From Dillenia suffruticosa (taxonomy: Eukaryota > Streptophyta > Magnoliopsida > Dilleniales > Dilleniaceae), in contig JAVTVX010000010.1 of assembly GCA_033439265.1 (NCBI GenBank), positions 6,572,001-6,636,000 of the forward strand: a stretch of DNA of 64,000 nucleotides. The letters are read 5' to 3'. The stretch's first letter is position 1, and each line of letters opens with the position of its first letter. Shown piece by piece: positions 63,689 through 64,000 of this stretch. The notes beneath the pieces are model-generated. The model was given only the letters and a program-made list of their open reading frames with translations, was not told the origin of the DNA and did no database searches. The position numbers and the translations under genes were made by a program.

Positions 63689-64000
63689 GAGAAAAATAGA
63701 GAAACAATCTTCTTCTCTTATGGAACAATCCTCTCCACTTCTTTTTCAATCTCTTTCGTAAAGAGCAATCGTCCTCTCTTTTGGGCAATCGTTCCATTAT
63801 CTTCTTGTAATATTTTATTCATAAGTTCAATGGAGAATCCTCATATTCTTTTCATCATTGTTGTTCTAAGATATCAAAATTTTAACAAGTAAAATATGAT
63901 GTCTAAAAGAAAAAGGCATATCAACAAGCATTTACTTGCCTTTGTGAGCTTAGTTTGCTAGATACTTCATTTTAATCCTTAAAAGACTATACGATGATAT

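Larger units (their letters stand above)
60762..63887 (+). mobile_element. Ty1/copia element with both LTRs, internally reduced, in the gypsy LTR
   Basis: The 5' LTR is 60762-61259 and the 3' LTR 63122-63887, the latter carrying a SINE. Flanks TGTAA (60757-60761) and AGTAA (63888-63892) form a 5-bp target duplication with one change. A primer-site-like TGGTAGCAAAGC follows the 5' LTR. Inside are a CCHC knuckle (CAHCKKSNHTKEIC, about 61330), integrase text (61551-61811 and 62126-62362, with FGCIGYVHVPK) and an RNase H-end segment near 63010. Much of the polymerase is absent. It is a broken fossil, apparently of the same family group as the copia in CERK intron 9. Confidence 0.87.
63122..63887 (+). 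repeat. Copia 3' LTR interrupted by a SINE
   Basis: It pairs with the 5' LTR after removing 63489-63698 (SINE plus one target copy). The hairpin is kept as a 13-bp stem at 63298-63310/63313-63325. A (CT)n tract at about 63394-63424 is longer than in the 5' LTR. Confidence 0.85.
51230..64000 (-). mobile_element. Decayed Ty3/gypsy element, probable Del/Tekay-like, with nested insertions
   Basis: Two long direct repeats flank an internal part on minus. The left LTR runs from about 51230 (TGTGACAACC on plus) to 54937. The right LTR starts near 57690 and runs past the window end. Between them, minus-strand text at about 56050-54940 matches chromovirus integrase: MTKSAHF-like, SDRHPQFVSQFW, a FAYNN-like block, GPFEVLD and a SMLR-like segment. 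A polypurine tract (AAGAGGGGAAAG on minus) abuts the left LTR at about 54940. Gag, protease and most of the polymerase were not recognised. The right LTR contains a hAT element and a copia. It is very old and heavily broken. Confidence 0.75.

Overview
The window is nuclear DNA from a flowering plant, most likely a dicot. It is AT-rich, has long non-coding spacers, and holds one complete intron-rich host gene among old retroelements. No bacterial operon, CRISPR array or rRNA cluster was seen. The species cannot be told from the sequence alone.

The host gene is a plant ceramide kinase (CERK, the Arabidopsis ACD5 family) on the minus strand, 44795 to 28581. I could place 13 exons with GT-AG introns that keep one open frame of 612 residues. 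It carries the lipid-kinase GGDG motif and the ceramide-kinase Cys-x3-Cys-x2-Cys motif. Intron 9 contains a Ty1/copia fragment and intron 10 an RTE-clade LINE, both antisense to the gene. A copia element (44994-50598) sits 199 bp upstream of the start codon.

Left part (about 2.5-22.8 kb): an endogenous pararetrovirus block (Caulimoviridae, florendovirus-like layout). It holds a partial copy on plus (2508-3880), a larger copy on plus (3961-10825), a nearly unit-length circularly permuted copy on minus (10832-22290) and a minus fragment (22291-22770). The two large copies face each other, so the promoter-like region of the plus copy points into the minus copy. A solo LTR of 2.8 kb with a perfect 5-bp target duplication lies inside the minus copy. 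A short tRNA-like retroposon with a perfect 16-bp target duplication lies inside the first fragment.

Middle (22.8-28.6 kb): AT-rich spacer with a decayed exon of a chromomethylase (24377-24663) and a 359-bp palindrome built from two head-to-head SINE copies (26899-27257).

Right part (51.2 kb to the window end): a decayed Ty3/gypsy element on minus with long LTRs. Its right LTR was later hit by a hAT-type transposon (58723-60223) and by a second copia element (60762-63887), whose 3' LTR was in turn hit by a SINE (63489-63688). The copia LTRs of this window carry strikingly regular chains of perfect hairpins. All viral and LTR elements are broken fossils.
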